Source: Streptomyces sp. NBC_00249
GTDB lineage: Bacteria > Actinomycetota > Actinomycetes > Streptomycetales > Streptomycetaceae
Assembly: GCF_026342355.1 (NCBI RefSeq)
Contig: NZ_JAPEMV010000001.1
Coordinates: forward strand, 496,001-560,000
Reading direction: 5' to 3'
Length of the DNA stretch: 64,000 bases
This document shows, one piece after another, positions 35,757 to 44,915 of the stretch. Every line of letters begins with the position of its first letter. The stretch's first letter is position 1. The notes under the pieces were generated by a model. That model ran no database searches. It saw only the letters and a list, made by a program, of their open reading frames with translations, and was not told the origin of the DNA. The position numbers and the translations under genes were made by a program.

Positions 35757-36242
35757 TCAGTGCCCGGCGGGCAGCACCACGACGCCGTCGTCGTCCGCGT
35801 ACACGGTGTCCCCGGGGCGGAAGGTGACGCCACCGATGGTGACGGGTTCGTCGACGGCGCCCGCGCCGGTCTTGCCGCTCTTGCGGGGGCAGGTGCCCAG
35901 CGCCTGGACGCCCAGGGCGAGCCCGCCCAGGGCGACGCTGTCGCGGACGGCCCCGTTGACGATCAGCCCGGCCCAGCCGGAGCGCTGCGCGGCCCCTGCG
36001 ATCAGGTCGCCGACGAGGGCGGTGCGCAGCGAGCCGGCGCCGTCGACGACGAGGACGGCGCCCTCGCCGGGGGTGTGGAGGAGTTCGCGCAGCAGGGCGT
36101 TGTCCTCGTGGCAGCGGACGGTGCGCACGGGCCCGGCGAAGAGCCGGCGGCCGCCGACGGTGCGGAAGGCGGTGGCGCAGATGCCGAGGGCCTCGCCGTA
36201 CTCGTCGTACAGGTCGGCGGTGGGGACGGGGGTGACGCTCAT
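35757..36242 (-). CDS. rraA: RraA-family protein (HMG/CHA aldolase or RNase E regulator fold)
   Basis: The 161-residue protein matches RraA throughout: [14 protein letters not shown], the [21 protein letters not shown] core and [14 protein letters not shown], in which the Arg-Asp pair is the metal and pyruvate site of 4-hydroxy-4-methyl-2-oxoglutarate aldolases. Members either inhibit RNase E or are class II pyruvate aldolases; both residues for aldolase activity appear present. The start at 36242 fits the family N-terminus. Gene stands 77 bp from the repeat protein. Confidence 0.88.
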   Translation of the reverse strand: MSVTPVPTADLYDEYGEALGICATAFRTVGGRRLFAGPVRTVRCHEDNALLRELLHTPGEGAVLVVDGAGSLRTALVGDLIAGAAQRSGWAGLIVNGAVRDSVALGGLALGVQALGTCPRKSGKTGAGAVDEPVTIGGVTFRPGDTVYADDDGVVVLPAGH

Positions 36243-36319
36243 GTGGTTCGGGGCTCCTAGTGCTCGCGCCGTGCGGGCCCAGCGTAGGCGGTGGGCCCGC
36301 ACGGCCGGCGGTTCCGGGG

Positions 36320-36631
36320 TCAGCGGGTACGGGCGCGGACCAGCAGCGCGGCGGCGGTGACGGCGGCGGCCACGGCGCAGGCGCCCGCTCCCGCCCGCCG
36401 TGCGGCGAAACCGCCGTCGGAGCGGTAGGAGAACAGGGAGCGGGTGGAGCGCGCCGAGAAGGCCGAGCCGGCGCTCAGCCAGGAGGCCGTGGAGCCCACG
36501 GAGAGCGCCGAGCCGAGGGATCCGACGGACAGCACGCTGCCGGCGGAGCCGATGGAGAGCACCGAGCCCACCGAGGCGACGGACAGCACCGAATTCCTGG
36601 ACCACAGGGAGAGGTACGAGCGGTCGGTCAT
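36320..36631 (-). CDS. Serine-rich nonapeptide-repeat membrane protein
   Basis: The 103-residue protein is mostly a run of about six nine-residue units of form S-x-L-S-[VI]-G-S-x-x ([36 protein letters not shown]), fading into [10 protein letters not shown] basic patch (AARRAGAG) and a single C-terminal membrane helix ([15 protein letters not shown]) follow. Such short periodic units suggest a small beta solenoid or an extended amphipathic surface held at the membrane. No signal peptide. It lies five bases after the DMT transporter stop, so it is probably the last gene of that operon. No known function. Confidence 0.65.
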   Translation of the reverse strand: MTDRSYLSLWSRNSVLSVASVGSVLSIGSAGSVLSVGSLGSALSVGSTASWLSAGSAFSARSTRSLFSYRSDGGFAARRAGAGACAVAAAVTAAALLVRARTR

Positions 36632-36636
36632 GGGGA

Positions 36637-37500
36637 TCAGGCTGCCACATGCCCCGCCGGTACGGGGCCGCTCTCGGAGGTCGTGGGCGCGGTGCGGGTC
36701 AGCAGCAGCACCCCGCGGGTCGCGGCGAGGGCTCCGGCGACGGCGAGGAGGATGCCGAGCGCGCCGCCCTGGAGGCGTTCGCCGAGCAGGATCATGCCGA
36801 TGGCGGCGGCGGCGAGCGGGTTGGCGAGGTTGACCACGGCGAGCGGGGCTCCGAGCCCGCCCCGGTAGGCCCGCTGCGAGAGCAGCATCCCGCCGACGGC
36901 GAACACCACCACGAGCAGGGCCACCGAGACCACCCGGAGGCTGAGCAGGGCCCCGCCCCGGCCGCCCGCGACGGCGACGGTCTGCGTCAGGGCGGAGGCG
37001 ACGGCGGAGGCCAGGCCGGAGGCGGTGGCGTGCCGCAGCCCCGAGCGGGGGTCCTTGCGGGCGGTGAGCAGGAGGATCGCGGCGACGGTGGCGCCGCTGA
37101 CTGCGAGGGCCTCGGCGAGGGTGAGGGTGTCGTCAGGGGCGGGTCCGGAGGCGGGGAGCAGCAGCAGTCCGAGCCCGGTGACGGTGGCGAGGGTGCCCCG
37201 CCACTCGGTGGCGGCGACGCGCCGTCCGGCTCCGTGCGCGCCCAGCGGGACGGCGGCGACCAGGGTGAGGGCGCCGAGCGGCTGGACCAGGGTGAGCGGC
37301 CCGTAGCGCAGGGCGGCGGCGTGCAGCAGGGCCGCGGCGGCGTTCAGGCCGGCGGACCACCACCAGGCGCCGTTGCCGAGCAGGGCCTTGGCGCTGCGGG
37401 CCACGGCGCGGCGGGCGAGCCGTTCCTGGGCGACGGCGGCCGCCGCGTACGTCACGGCGGCGGCCAGGCACAGCGCGACGGCGAGGACGGTGGCGTTCAT
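36637..37500 (-). CDS. DMT-superfamily (EamA-like) transporter
   Basis: The 287-residue protein has about nine to ten hydrophobic helices and an inner repeat, with the EamA-type [20 protein letters not shown] and [23 protein letters not shown] segments. Its ATG overlaps the PAP2 stop by four bases (ATGA). It probably moves a small molecule or lipid-linked intermediate across the membrane together with the PAP2 enzyme. The operon is faced by a TetR gene and an array of palindromes. Confidence 0.8.
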   Translation of the reverse strand: MNATVLAVALCLAAAVTYAAAAVAQERLARRAVARSAKALLGNGAWWWSAGLNAAAALLHAAALRYGPLTLVQPLGALTLVAAVPLGAHGAGRRVAATEWRGTLATVTGLGLLLLPASGPAPDDTLTLAEALAVSGATVAAILLLTARKDPRSGLRHATASGLASAVASALTQTVAVAGGRGGALLSLRVVSVALLVVVFAVGGMLLSQRAYRGGLGAPLAVVNLANPLAAAAIGMILLGERLQGGALGILLAVAGALAATRGVLLLTRTAPTTSESGPVPAGHVAA

Positions 37501-38324
37501 CGTCCGGCCCCGGCGGTGGCGGTCTCCGGGGCGGCTTCCGGGGCGGTCTCCCGTGCGGTCTCCGGGCGCGGGCGCGGCAGGCTCCGCAGGACCGGCCCGG
37601 CGGGCGGGGCGGCGGCCGGTCGCGGGACCAGCAGGAGGGCGGCGCCCAGGAGCAGGGTGGCCACGATCGCGTCGACCCAGTAGTGGTTGGCGGTGCCGAC
37701 GACCACCAGCAGCGTGGCGAGGGGGTGCAGCAGCCACAGGGCGCGCCACCGGGACCGGGTGGCGGCGATCATCCCGAGGGCCAGCATCAGGGCCCAGCCG
37801 AAGTGCAGCGAGGGCATCGCGGCGAACTGGTTGGCCATGGTGTCGGTGGCGGGGGCGGCCCCGTAGACGGTGGGGCCGTAGACCTGGCCGGTGTCCACGA
37901 GGTGCGCGGCGCCGAGCATCCGCGGGGGCGCGAGGGGGAAGGAGAGGTGCAGGACGAGGGCGGCGCCGGTGAGGACGGCCAGCACCCTGCGGGTCCACAG
38001 GTAGTGCCGGGGGCGGCGCAGGTAGAGCCAGATCAGGAACAGGGCGGTCGCCGGGAAGTGCACGGCCGCGTAGTAGGTGTTCGCGGTGTGGACGACGGCG
38101 TCCGAGTGGAGCAGCAGCCGCTGGACGGCGCCCTCGCCGGGCAGGTGCAGGGCTCGCTCGGCGTCCCACACGCGGGCGGCGTTGCGGAAAGCCTCCTCGG
38201 TGCGGCCGGTGGAGAGCGTGCGGCCCGCCTTGTAGACGGCGAACAGGCCCGCGACGAGCAGCAGCTCGCGTATGAGCCGGCGGCGGGCGTCCGGGGGCCG
38301 GGCGGGTGTGGTGTGGGCGGTCAT
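37497..38324 (-). CDS. PAP2-family membrane phosphatase / phosphotransferase
   Basis: The 275-residue protein has six membrane segments and the PAP2 active-site blocks in a form close to inositol-phosphorylceramide-synthase-like enzymes: AMPSLHFGWAL (block 2, with catalytic His) and TANHYWVDAIVATLL (block 3, His and Asp). Members remove or transfer phosphate on lipids. The Pro/Ala/Glu-rich C-tail is dispensable-looking. It is the first gene of the operon that lies across from the TetR gene at 38534. Confidence 0.85.
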   Translation of the reverse strand: MTAHTTPARPPDARRRLIRELLLVAGLFAVYKAGRTLSTGRTEEAFRNAARVWDAERALHLPGEGAVQRLLLHSDAVVHTANTYYAAVHFPATALFLIWLYLRRPRHYLWTRRVLAVLTGAALVLHLSFPLAPPRMLGAAHLVDTGQVYGPTVYGAAPATDTMANQFAAMPSLHFGWALMLALGMIAATRSRWRALWLLHPLATLLVVVGTANHYWVDAIVATLLLGAALLLVPRPAAAPPAGPVLRSLPRPRPETARETAPEAAPETATAGAGR

Positions 38325-38404
38325 CCCCCGGTCTCACTTCTTTCGGGTCGGGCTGCTTCGGGCGGTCCACGGCCGTGGTGCTGCCGTCGGTCCGGATCCG
38401 CCTT

Positions 38405-38478
38405 GTATCGACACGCCAGTGTATCGATACATTCCCGTATCGATACGCTGGTGTACCGATACGCTTCCGTAGCCGTAC
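38405..38478. repeat. Five tandem 10-bp palindromes at exact 16-bp period (operator array)
   Basis: GTATCGACAC (38405), GTATCGATAC (38421), GTATCGATAC (38437), GTACCGATAC (38453) and GTAGCCGTAC (38469) start exactly 16 bp apart. The two central copies are perfect palindromes; the outer ones decay. The array fills the gap between the divergent PAP2 operon and the TetR gene, 81 bp and 56 bp from their starts. It is most likely the binding region of that TetR protein. Confidence 0.85.
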
Positions 38479-38533
38479 ACTCGGCAGCACGGAGCCACCC
38501 GCCCCAGGAGCCAGCGAGGAGAGCCGCACCCCC

Positions 38534-39160
38534 ATGACGTCGACGCCGCAGGTCACCGCGCGCCGCTCCAAGATCTCGCCGGAGCGCGAGAAGGAGTTCT
38601 ACGACGCCGTCCTGGAGCAGTTGCGCGAGCACGGGTACGAGGCCCTCACCATGGAGGGCGTCGCGGCCCGCGCCAGCTGCGGGAAGTCCACGCTGTACCG
38701 GCAGTGGCGGACCAAGCCCCGGCTCGTCGCGGCCGCCCTGCGCGCGAGCCGCAGCGACCGGACCCTGGCCAGCGTGGACACCGGGACCCTGGTGGGCGAC
38801 CTGCGGGAGGCCGCCCGGATCGCGGCCTGCACCTCGGGGCGCGACACCCGGCTGACCCAGGCGCTCGGGCACGCCGTGCTCAGCGACGAGGAGCTCCAGG
38901 GCGCGCTGCGCGAAGCCCTGGTGGAGCCCGAGCTGGCCGCGATCGACGCGATGGTGGCGCGGGCGGTGGCGCGGGGCGAGCTCGCCGCGAACCATCCGGC
39001 CGTGGAGTTCCTGCCCGCGCAGCTGATGGGTGTCCTGCGGATCCGGCCGGTGCTGGAGGGGCAGTACGCGGACGCCGACTACCTGGTCAGGTTCGTCGAC
39101 GCGGCCGTGCTCCCCGCCCTCGGCATTACCCCCGGGGCCGAGGCCCCGAGAACCCCCTGA
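38534..39160 (+). CDS. TetR-family transcriptional regulator
   Basis: The 208-residue protein has an N-terminal HTH (EFYDAVLEQLREHGYEALTM, VAARASCGKSTLYRQWRTKPRLV) and a C-terminal domain of the TetR_C_11 style. The ATG at 38534 is chosen for the GAGGAG about eleven bases upstream and for the normal family start. It should bind the five-box array just upstream and repress both itself and the divergent PAP2-DMT operon. The trigger is unknown; a lipid-phosphate or exported compound is possible. Confidence 0.88.
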   Translation: MTSTPQVTARRSKISPEREKEFYDAVLEQLREHGYEALTMEGVAARASCGKSTLYRQWRTKPRLVAAALRASRSDRTLASVDTGTLVGDLREAARIAACTSGRDTRLTQALGHAVLSDEELQGALREALVEPELAAIDAMVARAVARGELAANHPAVEFLPAQLMGVLRIRPVLEGQYADADYLVRFVDAAVLPALGITPGAEAPRTP

Positions 39161-39246
39161 ACCGGTGGGCCGCCGTCCTCGATGACCGGACGTCGGCCCC
39201 CGCTCGCGCTGCCTCGTGGGGACGGCGGCAGCGCGCCATCCGGACG

Positions 39247-39283
39247 GGGCGGCGGTCACTCCCGAGCAGGGTGACCGCCGCCC
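39247..39283. terminator. Intrinsic terminator between TetR and TerD genes
   Basis: A 13-bp stem (39247-39259 with 39271-39283) and 11-base loop sit between two convergent genes and can serve both. Confidence 0.75.
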
Positions 39284-39362
39284 GGTCCGTACGGCTCCCG
39301 GCGCACCGGATCAGCGCCCCCGATCAGCGCCCCGGATCTGTGCGAGGACCGGATCCGCGTGA

Positions 39363-39908
39363 TCAGCGTGCGGCGCCCATGACCCGGGCGAACTCCTCCG
39401 GATCCGCCTCGAAGCCCCGTACCCGGGTGTCCAGCGACCAGCCGCCCGCGGCCTCGCGGTGGAACTCGGCGACCGTGGCGGCCGTGGCGTCCGCGACCTC
39501 GGAGAGGTCGCCGGCGGCGAGCTCCTCGTAGCCGGCGCGTATCCGCACACCGGTACCGGGCACGGCGGCGAAGGGCTTGCGTCCGGACACGGGACCGCCC
39601 GCGCCCGCGTCCTGGATGACGACGCCGACCACCACACGGCCCAGTTCGGGCGCCATCCGGTCCAGTTCGAGGGTCATCACCTCGTCGAAGCCGAAGCCCT
39701 GCCCGGTACGGCTGTCACGGCCCAGGGTGATGGTGCCGTCGGGGGAGCGGCTGCCGAAGTGCACGAGGTACAGCGGCTCCCCGTACGGGTCCGCGGTGGC
39801 GTACACCGCGGCGACGATGTCCAGGTCGTGCGGGGGAAGACCTGCCGCGCTGGGGTCCCAGCGCAGCGCGATCTCCACCTTGGCCAGGCTCTTGCGTACT
39901 CCGCTCAC
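39363..39908 (-). CDS. TerD-family protein
   Basis: The 181-residue protein has the TerD calcium-binding fold: KVEIALRWDPS, HDLDIVAAVYATADPYGEP, LGRDSRTGQGFGFDEVMTLELDRMAPEL and a late VRIRAGYEELAAG. TerD proteins appear in tellurite-resistance and membrane-stress clusters and, in Streptomyces, in development. The GTG at 39908 follows GGGGGAG at good spacing. Expected acidic calcium ligands (DLD, DSR) are present. The neighbour 117 bp upstream is of unknown function. Confidence 0.85.
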   Translation of the reverse strand: MSGVRKSLAKVEIALRWDPSAAGLPPHDLDIVAAVYATADPYGEPLYLVHFGSRSPDGTITLGRDSRTGQGFGFDEVMTLELDRMAPELGRVVVGVVIQDAGAGGPVSGRKPFAAVPGTGVRIRAGYEELAAGDLSEVADATAATVAEFHREAAGGWSLDTRVRGFEADPEEFARVMGAAR

Positions 39909-40025
39909 CGAACTCCCCCTCCGCCTCGGCCACTTCGGGCCGCCTTGCCCCGCCATGCTGTCACGGGCCGGTGACCGGCGCGCGAACGACCGTACGTTCC
40001 CGGCCAGTCGGGGAACCCGGCGCGG

Positions 40026-41126
40026 CTACCAGTCGCCGTCCTGCACCGGGGCGCCCGGGAGGGGCGCGTCACCGAGCGGGACGATCTGGCCCGGGACCGG
40101 GGGGACCCACGGCGTGTGGTCGTCGCCGAGCCACTCCCCCACCGGCTTCACCGCGCTCAGCGGCCCGGCGGCGGGCAGGTCCGCGCCGCCCTCGTCGTAG
40201 TAGTCGAACCAGGGCAGTCCGGCCTTCGTGTAGGCGGCCCGGTCCACGGGCGAGGGCGGCGCCTGCTCGCCGGTGATGCGGCGCCACTCGGGCGGGGTCA
40301 CCAGGTGGACGAAGATCCGCGCGGCCGGCTCCTCGGCCCAGGCGGACAGCTCCCGTTCGTCGCGGTACACCTCCTGGCGCATCGAGCCGCCGACGCCCAG
40401 GCCCATCGCCGGGGCCGCGGCGCGGCGGGCCCGGGCCGGGGCCCCTCCAGCCGGCGCCGGGCCGCCCGGGGGTGCGGCCGCCATCGGCGGCGGGACGGGA
40501 CCGCCGTAGCCGGCGAAGCCGCCCGGGGCGGGCATGCCGCCGGGCGCGGGCGGCGGGGGCGGCACGGGGCGCGCCCGCTCGGCCTCCCGCCAGCGCCGCA
40601 GCTCGGCCGGGTTCAGCGGGAAGGCCTGGAGCTGCACCCCACCCGTGGTCTCCTCACCGGTGACCTGTCCCTCGACGGTCGCCCCGAGGCCGAGCGGGAC
40701 GGCGACGAACTGGCGCACCGTGCCGTCGCCCGAATTGATCCCGTCGAGCCAGGGCTGCCGGGGCAGCACCACGTAGTTCTGCGGGGAGCGGGCCGGGCGC
40801 CCGGTCCACCGCTCGCCGGAGACGGCGCACACCTTGCCGACACCGACCTGGAGCGCGGCGGGCTCCCGCGAGCCCGCGAAGCTGAGCCACATCGCCTCGC
40901 GCAGGTAGACGGGCAGCATCACCCCGCCCTTCGCCAGCCACTCGGGCGGGACGGTGTCGGGGTGGTCCTCGACCCGCCGCAGCGGGAACTCCCCCAGTCC
41001 CGGCGGGAGCCCGTGCGTACCGGATTCCGGGAGGCGCAATGTCCGGATGAAGCGGACCTGTACCCCTTCGCCCAGCAGGAGCGCATTCCCCTCGACCCGC
41101 GCCGCGCCTGTTCCTGTCCCCGTCAC
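40026..41126 (-). CDS. Conserved protein of unknown function with Pro/Gly/Ala-rich linker
   Basis: About 366 residues from the GTG at 41126 (a TTG at 41201 would add 25). Two folded-looking parts flank a low-complexity Pro/Ala/Gly linker (about 200-245). The N-part (VLLGEGVQVRF-like start, PEWLAKGGVMLPVYLREAMWLSF) and the C-part (RIFVHLVTPPEWRRITGEQAPPSPVD, YTKAGLPWFDYYDEGG) are distinctive, and I have the impression of a family restricted to actinomycetes. It precedes the TerD gene and might share its stress-related role. No catalytic motif seen. Confidence 0.65.
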   Translation of the reverse strand: MTGTGTGAARVEGNALLLGEGVQVRFIRTLRLPESGTHGLPPGLGEFPLRRVEDHPDTVPPEWLAKGGVMLPVYLREAMWLSFAGSREPAALQVGVGKVCAVSGERWTGRPARSPQNYVVLPRQPWLDGINSGDGTVRQFVAVPLGLGATVEGQVTGEETTGGVQLQAFPLNPAELRRWREAERARPVPPPPPAPGGMPAPGGFAGYGGPVPPPMAAAPPGGPAPAGGAPARARRAAAPAMGLGVGGSMRQEVYRDERELSAWAEEPAARIFVHLVTPPEWRRITGEQAPPSPVDRAAYTKAGLPWFDYYDEGGADLPAAGPLSAVKPVGEWLGDDHTPWVPPVPGQIVPLGDAPLPGAPVQDGDW

Positions 41127-41345
41127 CGCACCCGACCCCTTCTTCCGCGACCGCCTGGTCCCGCCGAAGATCCTTCGGCGGAACCGGATCGTTATCCTCA
41201 AGTTTTACTCAGATCTAGTGACGGCACTCCCGTCACCTTCCTAGCTTCCTCATACACGTGCCTTGACGCCCCCGCGGTTGCGCGTGTGCCCCGTTCCCGC
41301 GAATTTTCCCCCCGTGGTCCGCGTTCCCGAGGAAAGAGTGCAGCA

Positions 41346-42158
41346 ATGAAGGTTCCCAAGGCCGGTGCGGTCGCCGCAGTGATCGCCCTCGCCGCTACCG
41401 CCTCCGGCTGTGGTGGTGACGCCCCGAAGGAGCCCCTCTCCGTCGGCATCAAGTTCGACCAGCCCGGCATCGGGATGCGCGAGAGCGACGGCACCTTCTC
41501 CGGTTTCGACGTGGACGTGGCCACCTACGTCGCCAAGGAGCTCGGCTACAAGGCGAACGAGATCGAGTTCAAGCAGGTCTACAGCTCGGACCGCGAGCTG
41601 CTGATCCAGTACAACGAGGTCAAGTTCGTCGCCGCCAGCTACTCGATCAGCGACAAGCGCCGGGAGAAGGTCGACTTCGCGGGCCCGTACTTCGTCGCCC
41701 ACCAGGACCTGCTGGTCCGCGCCGACGACACCACGATCACCAAGCCCGAGGACCTCAACACCAAGCGGCTGTGCTCGGTGAGCGGCTCCACCTCCGCCGA
41801 GAACCTCCGCAAGAACCTCGCGCCGAAGGCCAGCATGCTGGAGCTCGGCGGGTACTCGGAGTGCCTCGTCGCCCTCCAGGACAATCTGGTCGACGCGATG
41901 ACCACCGACAACTCCATCCTGGCCGGGTACGCGGCGCGGAAGGGCAACGAGGGCAAGTTCAAGCTGGTCGGGCTGAACCTGAGCAACGAGAACTACGGCA
42001 TCGGCATCAAGAAGGGCGACGGCGACCTCCAGCGCAAGATCAACCTGGCGCTCACCAAGATGGTCTCGGACGGCTCCTGGGACGCGGCCGTGAAGAAGAA
42101 CTTCGGCCCGGCGAACTACAAGTACGAGCCCGCGCCCCAGGTCACAACGAGCAACTGA
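41346..42158 (+). CDS. Polar amino-acid ABC transporter substrate-binding lipoprotein
   Basis: The 270-residue precursor has a lipobox (AATASGC, Cys at about 22) and the family-3 solute-binding fold: SVGIKFDQPGIGMRESDGTFSGFDVDVA, then SYSISDKRREKVDFAGPYF. It resembles glutamate-binding GluB of actinomycetes. The ATG has GAGGAAAG upstream. No permease or ATPase gene is next to it, so it is an orphan that must use a distant transporter or act as a sensor. It overlaps the convergent beta-propeller gene by 17 bp. Confidence 0.9.
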   Translation: MKVPKAGAVAAVIALAATASGCGGDAPKEPLSVGIKFDQPGIGMRESDGTFSGFDVDVATYVAKELGYKANEIEFKQVYSSDRELLIQYNEVKFVAASYSISDKRREKVDFAGPYFVAHQDLLVRADDTTITKPEDLNTKRLCSVSGSTSAENLRKNLAPKASMLELGGYSECLVALQDNLVDAMTTDNSILAGYAARKGNEGKFKLVGLNLSNENYGIGIKKGDGDLQRKINLALTKMVSDGSWDAAVKKNFGPANYKYEPAPQVTTSN

Positions 42159-43104
42159 CGATCGTCGAGGCGGTGGCGGGGTCCGACCAGTCGGAGTCGA
42201 AGCGGGCGTTGACCACGTAGAGGCGCCCGCCGTGCACCGCCGCCGTGGTCGGCTCGTCGAAGCGCGGGTCGGTGATCCGCTTGACGAACCGGCCCCGCCG
42301 GCCGTCCGCGTCGAGGGTGAACACGTCCACGGCGTAGTCCCAGTTGCGTACGACGTACAGCGTGCGGCCGTGTACGACGAGTCCGTCGCCGTTGGCCACC
42401 GATCCGCCGTCGAGCACGGTCCGGGTGGCCGCGCCGGTGCGCGGGTCCACCCGGTACAGGGCCTGCGCGGTGTCGTGGACGACCAGCAGCGCCCGCCCGT
42501 CGGGGGTCCGCTCGATTCCGTTGGCGCCCCAGTCGGCGCCGCCGGGCGGGGTGGGCGCCCACTCGCCGCCGAGCCGCACGGCGCGCGGCGCCTGCCGGCC
42601 GCCGTCGGGCAGGAGGTACAGGACGTCGTTGAAGGAGTCGGTGAACCAGGCGCCGCCGCAGCCGACGACCACGTCGTTGACGAACGTCGTCCCGGTGGCG
42701 GCCTGGTGGACGGCCAGGACCCGCCCGTCGCCCGCGTCGACCACCCGGATCTGGCCGCTGCCGCCGCCCGCGACGAGCAGCCGGCCCCGGCCGTCGAGCT
42801 TGAGCCCGACCGACATCGACCCCTGGCCCCGGGTGAGGATCCGGCCGGCGCCGGTCGCGAGGTCGGCCCGGTAGATCGAGCCGTCGATCAGCGAGCCCGT
42901 GTACGCGACGCCCCGGGCGGAGACGGCGATGCCCTCGGGCTGGAAACCGGGCGGCGTGGCGATCGCGGCGGGGCCCGGCCGGCCCTCCCCCGGCGCCCGC
43001 TCACCCTGCGCCTGCGCGAGCGGGGCGAGCGGGCCGAGCAGCGCGGCTCCGCCGAGCGCCGCGGCCGCGCCGATGAAGCCCCTGCGCCCCAAGGTTCCGG
43101 TCAC
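42142..43104 (-). CDS. Tat-exported SMP-30/NHL-type beta-propeller protein
   Basis: The 320-residue precursor has a twin-arginine signal (GRRGFIGAAAALGGAALLGPLAPLA) and a six-bladed propeller of SMP-30/NHL type (PEGIAVSARGVAYTG, SVGLKLDGRGRLLVAGG, WGANGIERTPDGRALLVV). Metal ligands of lactonases may be the Glu of PEGIA and the Asn of FVNDVV and GANGI. A superoxide-dismutase-like annotation is sometimes given to such proteins but is not supported. The start is GTG. Confidence 0.82.
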   Translation of the reverse strand: MTGTLGRRGFIGAAAALGGAALLGPLAPLAQAQGERAPGEGRPGPAAIATPPGFQPEGIAVSARGVAYTGSLIDGSIYRADLATGAGRILTRGQGSMSVGLKLDGRGRLLVAGGGSGQIRVVDAGDGRVLAVHQAATGTTFVNDVVVGCGGAWFTDSFNDVLYLLPDGGRQAPRAVRLGGEWAPTPPGGADWGANGIERTPDGRALLVVHDTAQALYRVDPRTGAATRTVLDGGSVANGDGLVVHGRTLYVVRNWDYAVDVFTLDADGRRGRFVKRITDPRFDEPTTAAVHGGRLYVVNARFDSDWSDPATASTIVSCSL

Positions 43105-43278
43105 GGTGGGATCCTCTCAACTGACGTGCACAGCAGATGGGTTGACGCTCACACCTCAGCACACCACCCCTGCCACGGCAGTCCCGGATCCGGCCAGAAC
43201 CGCTCGCCCGCCGTCCGCGTCTGGCCGAAATCGTCCGGGCGGCGCCGCACGGAGGGCGAGGCGGACCGGCCGCGCGTG

Positions 43279-43845
43279 CTACGCCAGCGGCGCCTTGGCG
43301 CGCAGGACGGTCAGGAACTCCCGCATCCACGCGGAGTGGTCGGGCCAGGCCCGGGCGGAGACGAGGGTGCCGTCGACGACGGCCTCGGAGTCCTCGAACC
43401 GGGCCCCGGCGGCCTCCATGTCCGGTTCCAGCGCCGGATAGGCGGTGACGCGGCGCCCCGTCAGGGCGCCGCTCGCGGCGGTGATCAGCGGGCCGTGGCA
43501 GATCTGCGCGATCGGCTTGTCGGCGGTGGCGAAGGCCGCCAGGATCCGCCGTACGTCGGCGTCGTTGCGCAGGTACTCCGGCGCGCGCCCGCCCGGGACC
43601 ACGACGGCGGCGTACTCCTCGGGCACGACCTCGGCGAAGGCGAGGTCGGCGGGCCAGGTGTAGCCGGGCTTCTCCGTGTAGGTGTCGAAGCCGTCCTCGA
43701 AGTCGTGCACCACGAACCGCAGCTTCTTGCGGGAGGGCGCGGCGATGTGCACCTCGTACCCCTCCTCGCGCAGGCGCTGGTAGGGGTAGAGGACCTCCAG
43801 CGACTCCGCCGCGTCCCCGGTCACGATGAGGATCTTCACTGCCAT
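43279..43845 (-). CDS. DJ-1/PfpI-family protein
   Basis: The 188-residue protein has the DJ-1 fold: KILIVTGDAAESLEVLYP, the VVPGGRAPEYLR turn, and the nucleophile elbow AQICHGP with Cys116. Family members are glyoxalases, chaperones or small proteases. It has no signal peptide. The ATG has GGAG six bases upstream. It stands alone between non-related genes. Confidence 0.87.
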   Translation of the reverse strand: MAVKILIVTGDAAESLEVLYPYQRLREEGYEVHIAAPSRKKLRFVVHDFEDGFDTYTEKPGYTWPADLAFAEVVPEEYAAVVVPGGRAPEYLRNDADVRRILAAFATADKPIAQICHGPLITAASGALTGRRVTAYPALEPDMEAAGARFEDSEAVVDGTLVSARAWPDHSAWMREFLTVLRAKAPLA

Positions 43846-44063
43846 GGGCTGCTCCAGTCAGGGTGGTTCACGGTCGGCCCGGGCCCCGCCGAGGCCACCG
43901 CAACCGTGCCCAGCGCCCAGAGGCCGCAAACACCAAGATCCGCACACCCGACACATGGTTTTCACCTGTTCGGCACATGACAATGTGACTCTCGCTCTGC
44001 CACCTGACACCCCACCAACTGCCCTGGTGGGGACGGTGCGTGTGGAGAGGTGTCCCCCACGTC

Positions 44064-44882
44064 ATGAGAATCTCCCGTACGGCCCCTTGGGCCGCCGCCC
44101 TCGCGGCCGGCGCCCTGTTGCTCGTCCCGGCCACCGCCTCGGCGGGCCAGCAGAAGCAGGCGGCGGCTCCCCACGCCGCCCTGGCTTCGACCGTGAGCGT
44201 CGACGCGTACTACGCGGCCGCCGAGGGCAAGACCGGCGCCGCGCTGAAGACGGCGCTGCACGACATCATCAAGACCCAGTCCAAGGTCACCTACGACGGC
44301 GTGTGGAACGCGCTGAAGGTCACCGACCAGGACCCGGCGAACCCGAACAACGTCATCCTCGTCTACTCGGGCCGCTCCCAGTCCAAGAGCACCAACGGCG
44401 GCGGGGTCAACGACTGGAACCGCGAGCACGTCTGGGCCAAGAGCCACGGCGACTTCGGCACCGCCACCGGCCCGGGCACCGACCTGCACCACCTGCGGCC
44501 CGAGGACGTCACGGTCAACAGCACGCGCGGCAACAAGGACTTCGACAAGGGCGGCAGCCCGGTCTCCGAGGCCCCGGGCAGCTACACCGACGCCGACTCC
44601 TTCGAGCCCCGCGACGCCGTCAAGGGCGACGTGGCGCGCATGCTCCTCTACATGGCCGTCCGCTACGACGGCGGCGACGGCTTCGCCGACCTGGAGATGA
44701 ACGACAAGGTCAACAACGGCTCCGCCCCGCTCTTCGGCAAGATCAGCCTGCTGAAGCAGTGGAACCAGATGGACCCGCCGGACGCCTTCGAGCAGCGCCG
44801 CAACCAGGTCATATTCGACACCTACCAGCACAACCGGAACCCGTTCATCGACCACCCGGAGTGGGTCAACTCCATCTGGTAG
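44064..44882 (+). CDS. Secreted endonuclease I family nuclease
   Basis: The 272-residue precursor has a Sec signal peptide (TAPWAAALAAGALLLVPATASA) and the beta-beta-alpha-metal nuclease core NREHVWAKSHGDFG (catalytic His122), followed by TDLHHLRPEDVTVNSTRGNKDF. These are non-specific extracellular DNases/RNases like Vibrio EndA or NucM; it probably serves nutrient recovery or DNA clearance. The ATG at 44064 is preferred over a GTG at 44040 because it gives a standard signal peptide. Confidence 0.9.
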   Translation: MRISRTAPWAAALAAGALLLVPATASAGQQKQAAAPHAALASTVSVDAYYAAAEGKTGAALKTALHDIIKTQSKVTYDGVWNALKVTDQDPANPNNVILVYSGRSQSKSTNGGGVNDWNREHVWAKSHGDFGTATGPGTDLHHLRPEDVTVNSTRGNKDFDKGGSPVSEAPGSYTDADSFEPRDAVKGDVARMLLYMAVRYDGGDGFADLEMNDKVNNGSAPLFGKISLLKQWNQMDPPDAFEQRRNQVIFDTYQHNRNPFIDHPEWVNSIW

Positions 44883-44915
44883 TCCCGTGATCAGTCCCGC
44901 GATCCCCCGGACCGC

